Assembly: GCA_001839685.1 (NCBI GenBank)
Contig: MLAK01000748.1
Span: 36,658-61,774 of the forward strand
Length of the DNA: 25,117 nt
Direction: 5' to 3'
Source of the DNA: Tritrichomonas foetus
Lineage: Eukaryota; Parabasalia; Tritrichomonadida; Tritrichomonadidae
Shown: in pieces, positions 1 through 8,839 of the stretch
How positions within the stretch are numbered: the stretch's first letter is position 1
Layout: every line of letters starts with the position of its first letter
Position numbers and translations under genes: made by a program
The notes under the pieces: generated by a model
Seen by the model: the letters and a program-made list of their open reading frames with translations, nothing else
Database searches by the model: none
Told to the model about the DNA's origin: nothing

Positions 1-135
1 GCGTCCAAAATATTTTAGAGAAGAAGTGACTAGCGGCGGCACCTGGAATTGATAGTAAGAGCATAATGCATCATTAGTTTGGAATAAAAGATAGCTACTC
101 CTCCTTGAGATTCTGGAGTTCCGCGTCCAAAATAT
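1..135 (+). repeat. 13-base direct repeat, 122-base spacing
   Basis: The 13-mer GCGTCCAAAATAT occurs at 1-13 and again at 123-135, and the sequences diverge straight after it. Because the first copy starts at base 1 of the window, more copies could lie upstream. It is unusually GC-rich for this region. Whether it is part of a tandem array, an element boundary or coincidence cannot be told from this window. Confidence 0.45.
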
Positions 136-827
136 CAAGAATAAAATATGACCGTTTAATGAACCGTTTATTTCCTTCACTTTTTCTCTCAATTTCCAAA
201 GGCGGAAAAAGGGCTTGTCAAATCCAAACGCCGACAGATACAGCCAACTATTGAATTTTTTTTATATGTAGATTGCTAAATAATGAATGTAGTAATATAA
301 CCACATTGTACTAATTATGAAAGACAAGAAATGATTTATAAGGAGGAAAAGTGAAGTAAAAGAAAAAACATTTTTTGTCTTGAATAGATACTTATTCGGC
401 CATGCTGCTTGAACAAAAAATGCATGTAATATACAGATATTGATGATATGCATTGTACAATTATGAAGAATTGTATTAATAAAGAAGAATTTTATGAATC
501 AAGTTTAAGTATTTATATACTTCAAGATGGTATAGAATCAAAGTAAGCTAGTTCTAGTTGGCTCACCAATGTCAGTAACAAATTGATAATTATTGTTTCG
601 TCTCAAGTAATATAGTGTATTACATGAATAATATCATGATGAAATTAATTCATTTTCTAATAGTAAAATATGTGGATCATTAGGGCTATTTCTCAGAGAT
701 AGAATGACAACTAATAATTCTATTCAATACTAGTAATATTAAAATATTTGAAATGTTCATACGAATAAGAACAATAATCAATAAATAAGTTTCCAGTGTC
801 AACCATGAAAGAATGTTACAGAACTAT

Positions 828-832
828 TCATA
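828..832 (+). promoter_or_regulatory. Candidate initiator (TCATA) of the BspA-like pseudogene
   Basis: TCATA fits the trichomonad initiator TCA-Py-(T/A), with the +1 A at 830, 19 bases ahead of the ATG at 849. The position is typical of Trichomonas 5' leaders. The motif is short, so the call rests on position. It suggests that the decayed gene once had a promoter. Confidence 0.3.
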
Positions 833-848
833 GAATATCAATACAGCA

Positions 849-2490
849 ATGATAATTAAGTGGAATCAAATTTTACACAAAGATCATTGGATGCTTTTGT
901 TACTTTTTTGTATATTAACAAAGTCATCAATTATTGTACCGAATTATATTGTTTTTGAAGATACTACAATGACAGTTTTGATATCAGCACCTTTTGCTCC
1001 TACATCATGTGAAATTTCTGATCTAGATGTAACAACTGCAGATGGTGGAGATCTAATTTAAAATCTATTGATGTTCGGTTCTTTCGCATATCAACAAATT
1101 TAGGTGATTTCATTTCCTTGAATTCCTTATCGTAGTTAGTTCTGCTGCATTTGAAGGCTGTAAGTTATTAACTTGTATCTATTTTCCAATAATAATAAAA
1201 TCTGATTTAAAAGCAATCGCAGTTTACCAATCTACAAAAGTAGGCAATTCATATACTATACAAATTACAGCACAAAATATTGTATCAACAAGATTCAATG
1301 GATACATGAATCTTCACACAATCGCATTATCTACATCAATACCACCGATTGAAATGGGAGCATTTTCAAATTTTTATAACATTACTATCTTCATTCACCA
1401 CTCTCTTATGTTGTAGATTCACATGGAATTCTATATTCATCAGATTAATCTAAAATTATTACACATCCCTGCTCATCAATAACAACTAATATCATTATCT
1501 CTTCATTTGTGTCTACAATTTGTTAAAATAGTATTTTCAACTGTGTAAATATAGTTTCTTTCGATTTTTCTCAGTTAACAGTTACCATTTCAGTATCAAG
1601 ATTTTTCCAAATATGACATCAATGATAACATTCTTACTCTCAAATTATCATCAAGCGATATCATCATATGTTTTTGGCAATGTTTTTCATTAGAAAATGT
1701 AGATTTTGGAACAAACAGTAATCTCTATTGAGTAATTGGTGCTGTTTTTACAGATTGTTTTGAATTGGGTAGCATTAGAGTACTAATTCATATATTGTAT
1801 ACAATGTATTTTTTACGAATTGTGTCAGTTTAACACGGTTGATATCCCGGATTCTAACAATATTTTAGATGATAAAATTGTCAAATCATGCTCAAAATTG
1901 AAGTATGTAAAAATGTAGGTAAAGATACAATCCATACCATAATCCACATTTTTATCTTACATTCTGCCATATTTACAACAATTGTAAAAGAAATTGAAAC
2001 ATTTGCATTCTCCGGATGTGCATATTTTATTACATCTTTACTTGATTCAATCACAACAATTGGTGCATGTGCTTTTAATGACTATTATAGTATTATTGAA
2101 TATAATACACATTTTGTTGACTATTGGGGACTTGCTTTCAATGGATGTAAAAATGTAGTCAATGTTTACATTCATTCAAGTGCCCAATATAAAAACTTTT
2201 ATTACTGGGAAAATCTTAATTCTCGTTACTCGGTGCTTGTAAATATTATATAGATGCCAAATGAATATTATTTAGTGATAATGAAATTGGGAAAACTGCT
2301 TGTTATGGCGCACACCGTTTGAAGTTTGTGATTATTATAAACAATGTTCAATCAGTTCGTTTTCAAGCATTTCATTATTGTACAGGGCTATTATTCGGAA
2401 GCGTTATTCACAATATCTTTCTTCATTTACAACTCTGAGAATGTGGATTCACAGAATACCTACTCGACGATTGCCAACAGACATTTGAAT
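849..2490 (+). pseudogene. BspA-like leucine-rich-repeat surface protein, decayed
   Basis: This looks like a broken member of the BspA-like family, the largest surface-protein family of trichomonads, whose leucine-rich repeats are thought to face the host or bacteria. It begins with an ATG and a short hydrophobic stretch (LLLLFCILTK). Repeat cores then appear in different frames: SAAFEGCKLLTCIYFP at 1141-1188, IEMGAFSNFYNITIF around 1348-1392, DSHGILYSSD from 1416 followed by TAA at 1446, FSGCAYFITSLL and AFNGCKNVVNVYIHS within 1888-2253, and FQAFHYCTGLLFGS near 2360-2405. The AF-x-x-C-x-x-L core and the GILYSSD signature are typical of the family. Further stops lie at 1524 and 1614, and frameshifts occur near 1105 and 1412. 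No single frame covers even a third of the region. The 3' limit is approximate, and no transmembrane segment or tail was found. Confidence 0.75.
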
Positions 2491-2991
2491 TCAAAATAAA
2501 TCCTAGTTTACCAAAAATACATCACTTCAGCCTTAGTTATTCATTTCTACTCTGAAATGCCTATAAAATTATTAAACAATCATATTATTTTATTTGATAA
2601 TATCATGTTATTTAAGTAAATTTCATTGACTCATAGTTATTCATTGTTGATGTCCAAATAACTTCTTTTTTGATATCAATCAATCAATTAGTGAATAGCT
2701 TTTAAAACAAAAAATTCTTAATAATTATCAAAGCTGATATTTGCCGGCATAATTTCTTCTTTCCCTTCAATAGATATAAATGAACATGAAGTGACAGAAA
2801 CCATATGATCGAAACGTATAATTTTCTTCTCAATATTATCATAAAATCACAGAAAAAATTAAGAAGAAAAAAATTGTCACATTGGAATTATATTGGTGAA
2901 TTCATAAAAATAGTTGAAAAGAGCAAAAACATTGTGGTGAATTTAATGAGGAATGATAAAATTCAATAAAAATTGAAATAAAAAAATATAA
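2491..2991. other. Intergenic spacer ahead of the coat-like gene
   Basis: AT-rich spacer with no supported gene. It must hold the promoter of the gene starting at 2992. No initiator match lies in the last 80 bases; the nearest TCATA is at 2902-2906, giving a leader of about 88 bases, and a weaker TCAATA lies about 25 bases ahead of the ATG. Confidence 0.5.
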
Positions 2992-5931
2992 ATGGATTTA
3001 GCCCCAATTACCACTTTTCCAAACTCCGCAACCAAGTGTGCATTGATCTCAAGCGACGAAATCCTTCAGATAAACTCGAATACTGTTTCAATTACGTCGA
3101 TTCGAACTGGATTCTGTAAATATAGCTATTTCCTACCACAAGTGCCTCGACTTTTTACCATCAATCCTTTGAATCCGACTCGATTTGCTGTTGTTTATCC
3201 AGCCACCGATTCAATTCCAGAAACAGTCGTCCTCATTAAAACGATTACTGGAAAAGCGATTAAAAAATTCGCATCGAAATCTTTGAATCACCACTTTAAA
3301 CATATCGCGTTAGGTTCACACTTATTTTTTGTTATCGATACGGACCCAGATGTAGTTTATTTCACTCAACCAACAGGCTCATCGATCAATCAATTTCAAT
3401 TCAACGATAATATCACTTTTTTGTGTGCAAATCGTACAACAACTCAATTTATGGCAATGGTTAACAACAAGCACGCGATTGTTGTTGACGCACAAGGGCC
3501 AAAACAGACGAATGATATTCCATTCAATAAATTCACCTTTATTGAGCTTAACGATAGCTCATTGAATTTTGGTTCACCTGATGGACAAGTTTTTTTCATT
3601 AACATCAATGATGGGAAAAACCGAAGCATCAGCACACCTCACTCCACTCAGTGTCTTTCATGCACAAACAACTATGGTGTTACAACTGATGGTATTGTCT
3701 TTTCAACAGACAATGGACAAGCAGTAGCTACTGTTTCGAATCCGATTTCTGTGTTATCTTTTGAATCAACTGTTGCAGTAATTTGTAAAGATCAAATCTC
3801 GATCTTTGAATCAGCCAAAAGACCAATTTGTAGTGTTTCTCAACTTCAGCCGCCTGAACCATTCATATCAGATCAATTCTCAATTGAACCATCGATTTAT
3901 TTTGCTGCATCGACGGCAATTTACTCCTTCGCGCTTTCTTTAAATGAAATATCCAAATTTACATCAATTCAAGAAAAAATCAAAAAAATTGTATCGTGTC
4001 ATGCATGTGTATCATGTATTTATAATAACGCCTCAGATGGTGATAAAATCATGACTTTCGCCACAGGTATAAAAAAGAGAGATGAACCAGGAATTGACGT
4101 TTTATGTGACTTAAATAATAAAACATGGATCCTCCAAAAAGATTCAATCCTCACATACAGACGAAAACTTTTAGATATTGAAGAAATTGGAAAAATTCCA
4201 ATGCCTGAAAATCATACATATAATAGAATTTTCCGAATCAAAAACACTGTTGGCATTTACTCACCTGCTGATGGACTTGCTGCTTATGTCCGTGATGGAA
4301 AACTGGTTTCTTTCCGTTTACCAAGAAACGTAAATATCATCCAATGGCCTGCTCTTTGTACAAAAGAATATGTTTACATTTGTCGAAAGAAAACAGAAAA
4401 TCTTGAAGAACTCGATGTTGAAGATTTCACTTGTATAAAGGCATCTATTTCTTCATGTTGTTGGTTAGCAAACACACTTTTTGCTGTTGAAAACAGGGAT
4501 GTTTTAGCATTAAGTGCTCGAGGAACTAAACGTGTAATTGATCAATTACAGAATACAATGTGTGCAATAACTGTTGCACTCCCTAGTGAACTTGTATTTG
4601 TTACAACTTTACCTGATTTACGTGTCTTCACGTTAAAGACGCCATTTCTTTATGTCGCAATGTTAGATATTGAACCAAATGATATTAAAACTTTGCGTTA
4701 TATTTTATCATACATTCCACGTCTTTCAATTGATCCACGACAAGTTGCTACTTTGCCACCAATGAATGCAATGAGTATCTTAAATCGAGCACCACCAAAA
4801 TTCATCACACCAGAAACAATCATTGTTTATGCAAGATTCGCGAAATTTGATGAATTATATAGAATTGCAAAAGAAAGTAACCAGAAAAACGATATTTTAA
4901 GACTAATTGCTGAAGCTGCAAGTGCTGTCGGGCAATTTCAAATTGCACAAGACATTTATGAAGAAATTGGAGATGATGAAGCATTATTTAGATTATTCAT
5001 GGTTAATCAAAATGCTTCTAATCTTCGAATTCTGGCTACAAAATCAAAATTTGCGCCCGCAATCGAATATTTTGGAATTAAACCTTTACCACAAGAAGAC
5101 GAATCGAAACTTTCTTATGAAAAACTGAAAAATTTACAACTTCCACGTTTGAAAGAACCTTATACTGGTGAAGAATTCACACTTTATGCGGGTGAGGGAA
5201 GTGAATCTGTTCCTATTTTCCCACCATCTTTCGATGAACCAACTGACTTTGGCGTTCGTGAATTTCCACTCACTGGTGAAGAAGCAGAAATGGAAATTCA
5301 ACAACAACAAGAACTCGACAATTTGGCAGCAGTAGCAGCAACTGGTGAAGGTGAAAATGGCGAAGATGAGAAAGATAAAGAAGAAATTGAGTATAAAGAG
5401 AGACCAACTGAATTGGATACTAACAAAGAAGATGAACTCGAATTAGATCAATTCTTCGACGATAACGATGAAGAAGAAAAAGCGAAACCAACATTTAACT
5501 TTACTATCAATACTGGTGGAGGTGGTCCAAGAAGAAATGCAACGAGAGTTGGTTTCCAATTAGACAATTATAATGGAAATCAATCAAACAATAACACAGA
5601 TAATTCTGAAAACTCAGAAAATATTGTGAATCGAAGAAGAGGCATGACAACACGTGCAAAGAAGTTCAACTTCGATATTCCAGGTGTAACAACGACAGGA
5701 GGAGGTTCAAATGAAGCACCTGTTATGGCCCCGAAACAAGATTCTACTCCACCAGATTTTGCAGCTATGTATCGGTCTGAAGAAATTTCGATCAATTTTG
5801 TCTCTGAAGGACCACCAAATCCACCAATATCATCTAACCAAGGTAATTCTGAATCAGACAATGATAATAACACGCCAAATGTTGCCGATCAGTTCACAAG
5901 CAATCTTTTCATGGATATGACTTTTACTTAA
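2992..5931 (+). CDS. Large propeller-solenoid protein, coat-like (979 aa)
   Basis: The exact family is not recognised. Residues about 1-550 are rich in short beta strands spaced like a WD40-type double beta-propeller (for example LFFVIDTDPDVVYFTQP and VIDQLQ..LVFVTTLPDLRVFTLK), without clear WD dipeptides. Residues about 605-695 switch to helical pairs (FDELYRIAKESN, DILRLIAEAASAVGQFQIAQDIYEEIGDDEALFRLF) that resemble the alpha-solenoid of alpha- and beta'-COP. From about 700 the protein is low-complexity: a very acidic stretch (780-830), then Gly/Asn-rich sequence with two Phe-Asn-Phe elements (FNFTI near 835, FNFDI near 892) and a hydrophobic C-terminal end (NLFMDMTF). No signal peptide or membrane segment is seen. 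Propeller plus solenoid plus disordered tail is the plan of outer-coat subunits (COPI, TSET/TPLATE, Sec31), so a role in vesicle coats or membrane trafficking is inferred from layout only. Nuclear pore or IFT-type scaffolds are alternatives. A TAAA element lies 17 bases after the stop. Confidence 0.6.
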   Translation: MDLAPITTFPNSATKCALISSDEILQINSNTVSITSIRTGFCKYSYFLPQVPRLFTINPLNPTRFAVVYPATDSIPETVVLIKTITGKAIKKFASKSLNHHFKHIALGSHLFFVIDTDPDVVYFTQPTGSSINQFQFNDNITFLCANRTTTQFMAMVNNKHAIVVDAQGPKQTNDIPFNKFTFIELNDSSLNFGSPDGQVFFININDGKNRSISTPHSTQCLSCTNNYGVTTDGIVFSTDNGQAVATVSNPISVLSFESTVAVICKDQISIFESAKRPICSVSQLQPPEPFISDQFSIEPSIYFAASTAIYSFALSLNEISKFTSIQEKIKKIVSCHACVSCIYNNASDGDKIMTFATGIKKRDEPGIDVLCDLNNKTWILQKDSILTYRRKLLDIEEIGKIPMPENHTYNRIFRIKNTVGIYSPADGLAAYVRDGKLVSFRLPRNVNIIQWPALCTKEYVYICRKKTENLEELDVEDFTCIKASISSCCWLANTLFAVENRDVLALSARGTKRVIDQLQNTMCAITVALPSELVFVTTLPDLRVFTLKTPFLYVAMLDIEPNDIKTLRYILSYIPRLSIDPRQVATLPPMNAMSILNRAPPKFITPETIIVYARFAKFDELYRIAKESNQKNDILRLIAEAASAVGQFQIAQDIYEEIGDDEALFRLFMVNQNASNLRILATKSKFAPAIEYFGIKPLPQEDESKLSYEKLKNLQLPRLKEPYTGEEFTLYAGEGSESVPIFPPSFDEPTDFGVREFPLTGEEAEMEIQQQQELDNLAAVAATGEGENGEDEKDKEEIEYKERPTELDTNKEDELELDQFFDDNDEEEKAKPTFNFTINTGGGGPRRNATRVGFQLDNYNGNQSNNNTDNSENSENIVNRRRGMTTRAKKFNFDIPGVTTTGGGSNEAPVMAPKQDSTPPDFAAMYRSEEISINFVSEGPPNPPISSNQGNSESDNDNNTPNVADQFTSNLFMDMTFT

Positions 5932-7136
5932 CCATTTTTTGATATAATAAAATATATGTTATCATTATTTTCTTATTTGATGTGTTATTTTTTTAACCCA
6001 AATCGAAATAATAACTCAATAGAATTTTAAAAAGTGCAAAAAAAGAAAACACCCTACTCAATTATGTGATTTGATTCTAAAATGATAAATAAGTTACCAA
6101 TGTTAGGGGCATTACATCATTCAAGATTTTTATTTTTAAACACATATAGACTCATTATTACAATCAATTAACAATGTTTCCAAAATATTATCAAATTATG
6201 AATATAGAAGGCTATATAAGAGTTCAAAATTGTTGGAGCAATTAATATTATGAATATTATCATTGAGATGATTCAAATCGATTTAGTTACTTATTACTCT
6301 AATATACAATTTTGGGGATAAGATAACGTGGGGAAATAATAATTTTCCACATTGGGTGAAAATAATTACACATGAAATTTTTGTTAAAAACATTATCTAT
6401 AGATTTGAAATCAAGAGTAAAATTAACCCAGTAATATAGGAACATTTTTAAACTCAGAGCAAATCATGAGTAAAGAACAAATCTTGCCCTCCATAAAACT
6501 CTGCCATTTTCAAACATAAATTGCCTGATTTGGCCAGAGATTGTGTTTTAATGGGATTTCTCATTTTTGCTGTTATGGGAACCCTTTTTTTAAACGGCAT
6601 ACTTATATCTATGAAAAAACATTCCACTGTTATTAGATTTCAATATATTAAATTTCATGGTTGTGTGACATTTTGTTTGTGATGTCAACTTTTTCTGATT
6701 TTTCATGAAATATTAAATAAGGAGGTTGACTCAACAAATCATTTTCATTAAATATCAATCAATAATACGATTTTCACCTGAAGATTTGATTAATGAATTG
6801 AACTTCAATTAGCGAGAATATTAAATATTCAATATTTCGGAAGAAAAAATGGCAAAGAACATTTGACCAATTATAAAGGTTCTTTATCTTTTGAGATATT
6901 TTTCACTATTCATGTTTAACCATTCTATAAGAAGGGTTTATCTTTGTGATTACTCAGTTATTTTTTATATATATTTTTCAATATATATTATGATGAAATC
7001 CCCCTGGTGATTAATTTTTTAAAAGATAGATAAATATATGTGAGGTAGATAAGATAACATAGCAAAATTTTGGCATTTGGGAATCATTGCCAATTTTTCC
7101 AACACGATCATTTTACACTCAATTTTAATGAGTCGG

Positions 7137-7178
7137 TTTGAATTAATTCAAATCACCAAATTCCGGTAAATTTTTACC
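7137..7178. repeat. Two adjacent perfect palindromes
   Basis: TTTGAATTAATTCAAA (7137-7152) is a perfect 16-base palindrome. It is followed by GGTAAA-TT-TTTACC (7165-7178), a 6-base stem with a 2-base loop. A weaker pair, ACTCA..TGAGT, lies just upstream (about 7117-7133). In DNA this AT-rich single palindromes are expected by chance; the clustering is the only notable point. Confidence 0.35.
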
Positions 7179-7557
7179 CGTTAAATTGCTATTTTTGCCC
7201 ATCGGTGAATTGAAAAAGAATGATCTTATAATGAAATATATGTGTTATTTTGATGTGTATAAGAAAGAAATTCACAAATTGATTCTGAGTCAAAAATATT
7301 AGGTAAACGTTTTTGGAAAATTATCACATTAAACACAAACTTGATTATGTTATCTTAATGACAAATTCAAAGGAACGAAAAAAAGAATAAATAGAATAAG
7401 AGGGGGAAAAAAATCGAATTTGAAAAATGGAACTGAATAGATTGTAACTTTATGGATTGCCTTGCAATATATGATATTTATCTATACTATTTATTCTAAT
7501 TTTTCTGCAAATTAAAACATTAAATTACGATCGACTGAAGATAAAAGCTTATTTTTG

Positions 7558-7698
7558 ATGGCTACTTCATATTCTCAAATTGTTACAAAACAACAGTTTG
7601 AAAACGAATTCAATCGACTTTTCTATGATTCTCAACCAACAGGAAGTCCCCCACAAACCCGCATAATTTTCTTTTACGTAAATCAACTTTTTCAATGA
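7558..7698 (+). CDS. 46-codon open stub, possible 5' gene remnant
   Basis: An ATG-started frame encodes 46 residues beginning MATSYSQIVTKQQF and ending YVNQLFQ before TGA. Its codon and amino-acid use (Gln, Thr, Pro, balanced charge, SQPTGSPPQT) looks more like coding sequence than the A/T-rich flanks. It ends abruptly, with a helix-like stretch just before the stop, and the DNA beyond decays to ordinary spacer. No initiator motif precedes the ATG. It may be the 5' remnant of a truncated gene, a first exon (the stretch ACGTAAAT near 7676 is a poor match to a trichomonad 5' splice site), or chance. No family is recognised. Confidence 0.3.
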   Translation: MATSYSQIVTKQQFENEFNRLFYDSQPTGSPPQTRIIFFYVNQLFQ

Positions 7699-8053
7699 AT
7701 GTTATATCAAAATTGTGAATATTCAAATTAAAATCTTTCATTCAAAGTCACACAATTGTAAATGAATTAAATAAACTTATCAAAAGAATAAAATAATGAG
7801 ATATTTTTGAAGTTTCTCAATGATTCAATATATTGAAATATACAAAAAGTGGAAAAATTGAAATAATCAGAATATTTAATAAAAAATGCTGCAAAATTAT
7901 AAAACTAAAAAAATTGCTTTTCAACATTTTATTCAAACAAAAAAGTAAATTAATTATCATCTCTTCCTTTTTTCTCTGTGTCTGAATCCCGTGAGATAAT
8001 TTTCAAAGATAAAAAAAGTGAAAACATATCAGTTCTTGCCATTATTGAGTCCT

Positions 8054-8830
8054 CTACACAAGTTTATCATTGTTGGGAGTCTTCATTAGGTCAACCAAGA
8101 GTGGAGTTATTGGCACGATATTTTCAGCGCTCATTAAATCAAAAATTGATGGAAACAATTTTTCTGATTTCTTTCCATTTTCAAGTTTCTCTTCACGCGA
8201 CGGTTTCGAACCGCATGGAACACTTTGTAAATCTGTTTTCTGATTGAGCGGGAACCCAAAATTGGAGTCGCTTCCATCGTTCCGATTCGAATAATTTGGA
8301 GACAAACTTGAAAAAGAAGAAAAGCTATGATAAATTGGGATGAAATCTGCTTTTTTGGTGATAGAACAACTTTGCTGTGGAAGAATTATGTGCTTTTCAA
8401 GCTCCTTTGTTGACGAAATTTCTGACTGTTTTTGGTGACTCACTTTTTTTGTGGTTTTTGCTTTTGAAGAGGTTTTGTTTTGCTTTTTTCGAATGCGGCA
8501 TATTCTTGTCCATCGATTTTTAACGTTCACTTCGGTTCTTCCTGGCAAAAATGGAGCAATTATCGACCATTTGGGTCCAAGCTCATTAAACTTCATTTCG
8601 AGCAGCTGGTCTTCTTCTTGAGTCCAGGAAGTTGGCTTTATGACTGGCTTTAGGTAATGGCGCCATCTTTCACGGCATTGTCGAGGCGTCCGGGTTCCAA
8701 GTGCTTCGGAAATTTTATTCCAGCTATGAATACCGAAATGCTCCACCATTTGAAGGATAATTTGATCTTCTTTTTCACTAAATTTGCGCTTCATATTGTT
8801 GGAAGCTTTCATCTGCATCATATACATCAT
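8054..8830 (-). CDS. R2R3 Myb DNA-binding protein (258 aa)
   Basis: A nuclear transcription regulator of the Myb family, which is greatly expanded in trichomonads; some members control adhesion-gene promoters in T. vaginalis. Two Myb repeats lie near the N-terminus. R2 (about 14-61) reads KFSEKEDQIILQ...SWNKISEALG...CRERWRHYL, with Phe replacing the first Trp, as in other trichomonad Mybs. R3 (about 66-112) keeps three Trp: SWTQEEDQLLE..PKWSIIAPFLPGRT..VKNRWTRI. A basic run follows (RIRKKQNKTSSKAKTTKK), a likely nuclear localisation signal. The last 130 residues are Ser/Lys-rich and without a known domain. Several Met codons precede the R2 repeat (residues 1, 2, 4, 5, 7, 13); the first is chosen because an initiator match lies just upstream. 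It converges with the gene at 2992-5931. Confidence 0.92.
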   Translation of the reverse strand: MMYMMQMKASNNMKRKFSEKEDQIILQMVEHFGIHSWNKISEALGTRTPRQCRERWRHYLKPVIKPTSWTQEEDQLLEMKFNELGPKWSIIAPFLPGRTEVNVKNRWTRICRIRKKQNKTSSKAKTTKKVSHQKQSEISSTKELEKHIILPQQSCSITKKADFIPIYHSFSSFSSLSPNYSNRNDGSDSNFGFPLNQKTDLQSVPCGSKPSREEKLENGKKSEKLFPSIFDLMSAENIVPITPLLVDLMKTPNNDKLV

Positions 8831-8834
8831 TTTA

Positions 8835-8839
8835 TGTGA
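8835..8839 (-). promoter_or_regulatory. Candidate initiator (TCACA) of the Myb gene
   Basis: On the minus strand, TCACA with +1 A at 8837 lies 7 bases ahead of the ATG at 8830. It fits the trichomonad initiator TCA-Py-(T/A). Other matches lie slightly farther upstream, so the exact start is uncertain. Confidence 0.4.

Larger units (their letters stand above)
1..848. other. Intergenic edge region with a short direct repeat
   Basis: No convincing gene is seen here. The first 240 bases are less AT-rich than what follows, with GC-rich patches such as the one near 31-45, so the left edge may be the end of a neighbouring element or gene. The only structure noticed is a 13-base direct repeat at 1-13 and 123-135. 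From about 250 onward the DNA is strongly AT-rich, with short frames of biased composition that do not look coding. Confidence 0.5.
5932..8053. other. Convergent intergenic region (2.1 kb)
   Basis: This stretch lies between two convergent genes. It is AT-rich and holds no full gene. Structure seen: a group of short palindromes at about 7116-7178 and a 46-codon open stub at 7558-7698, listed separately. No RNA gene was recognised. Confidence 0.5.

Noticed and set aside
262..453. 63-codon minus-strand frame near the left edge
   Set aside because: Very rich in Ile, Phe, Tyr and His as expected of random AT-rich DNA; no motif.
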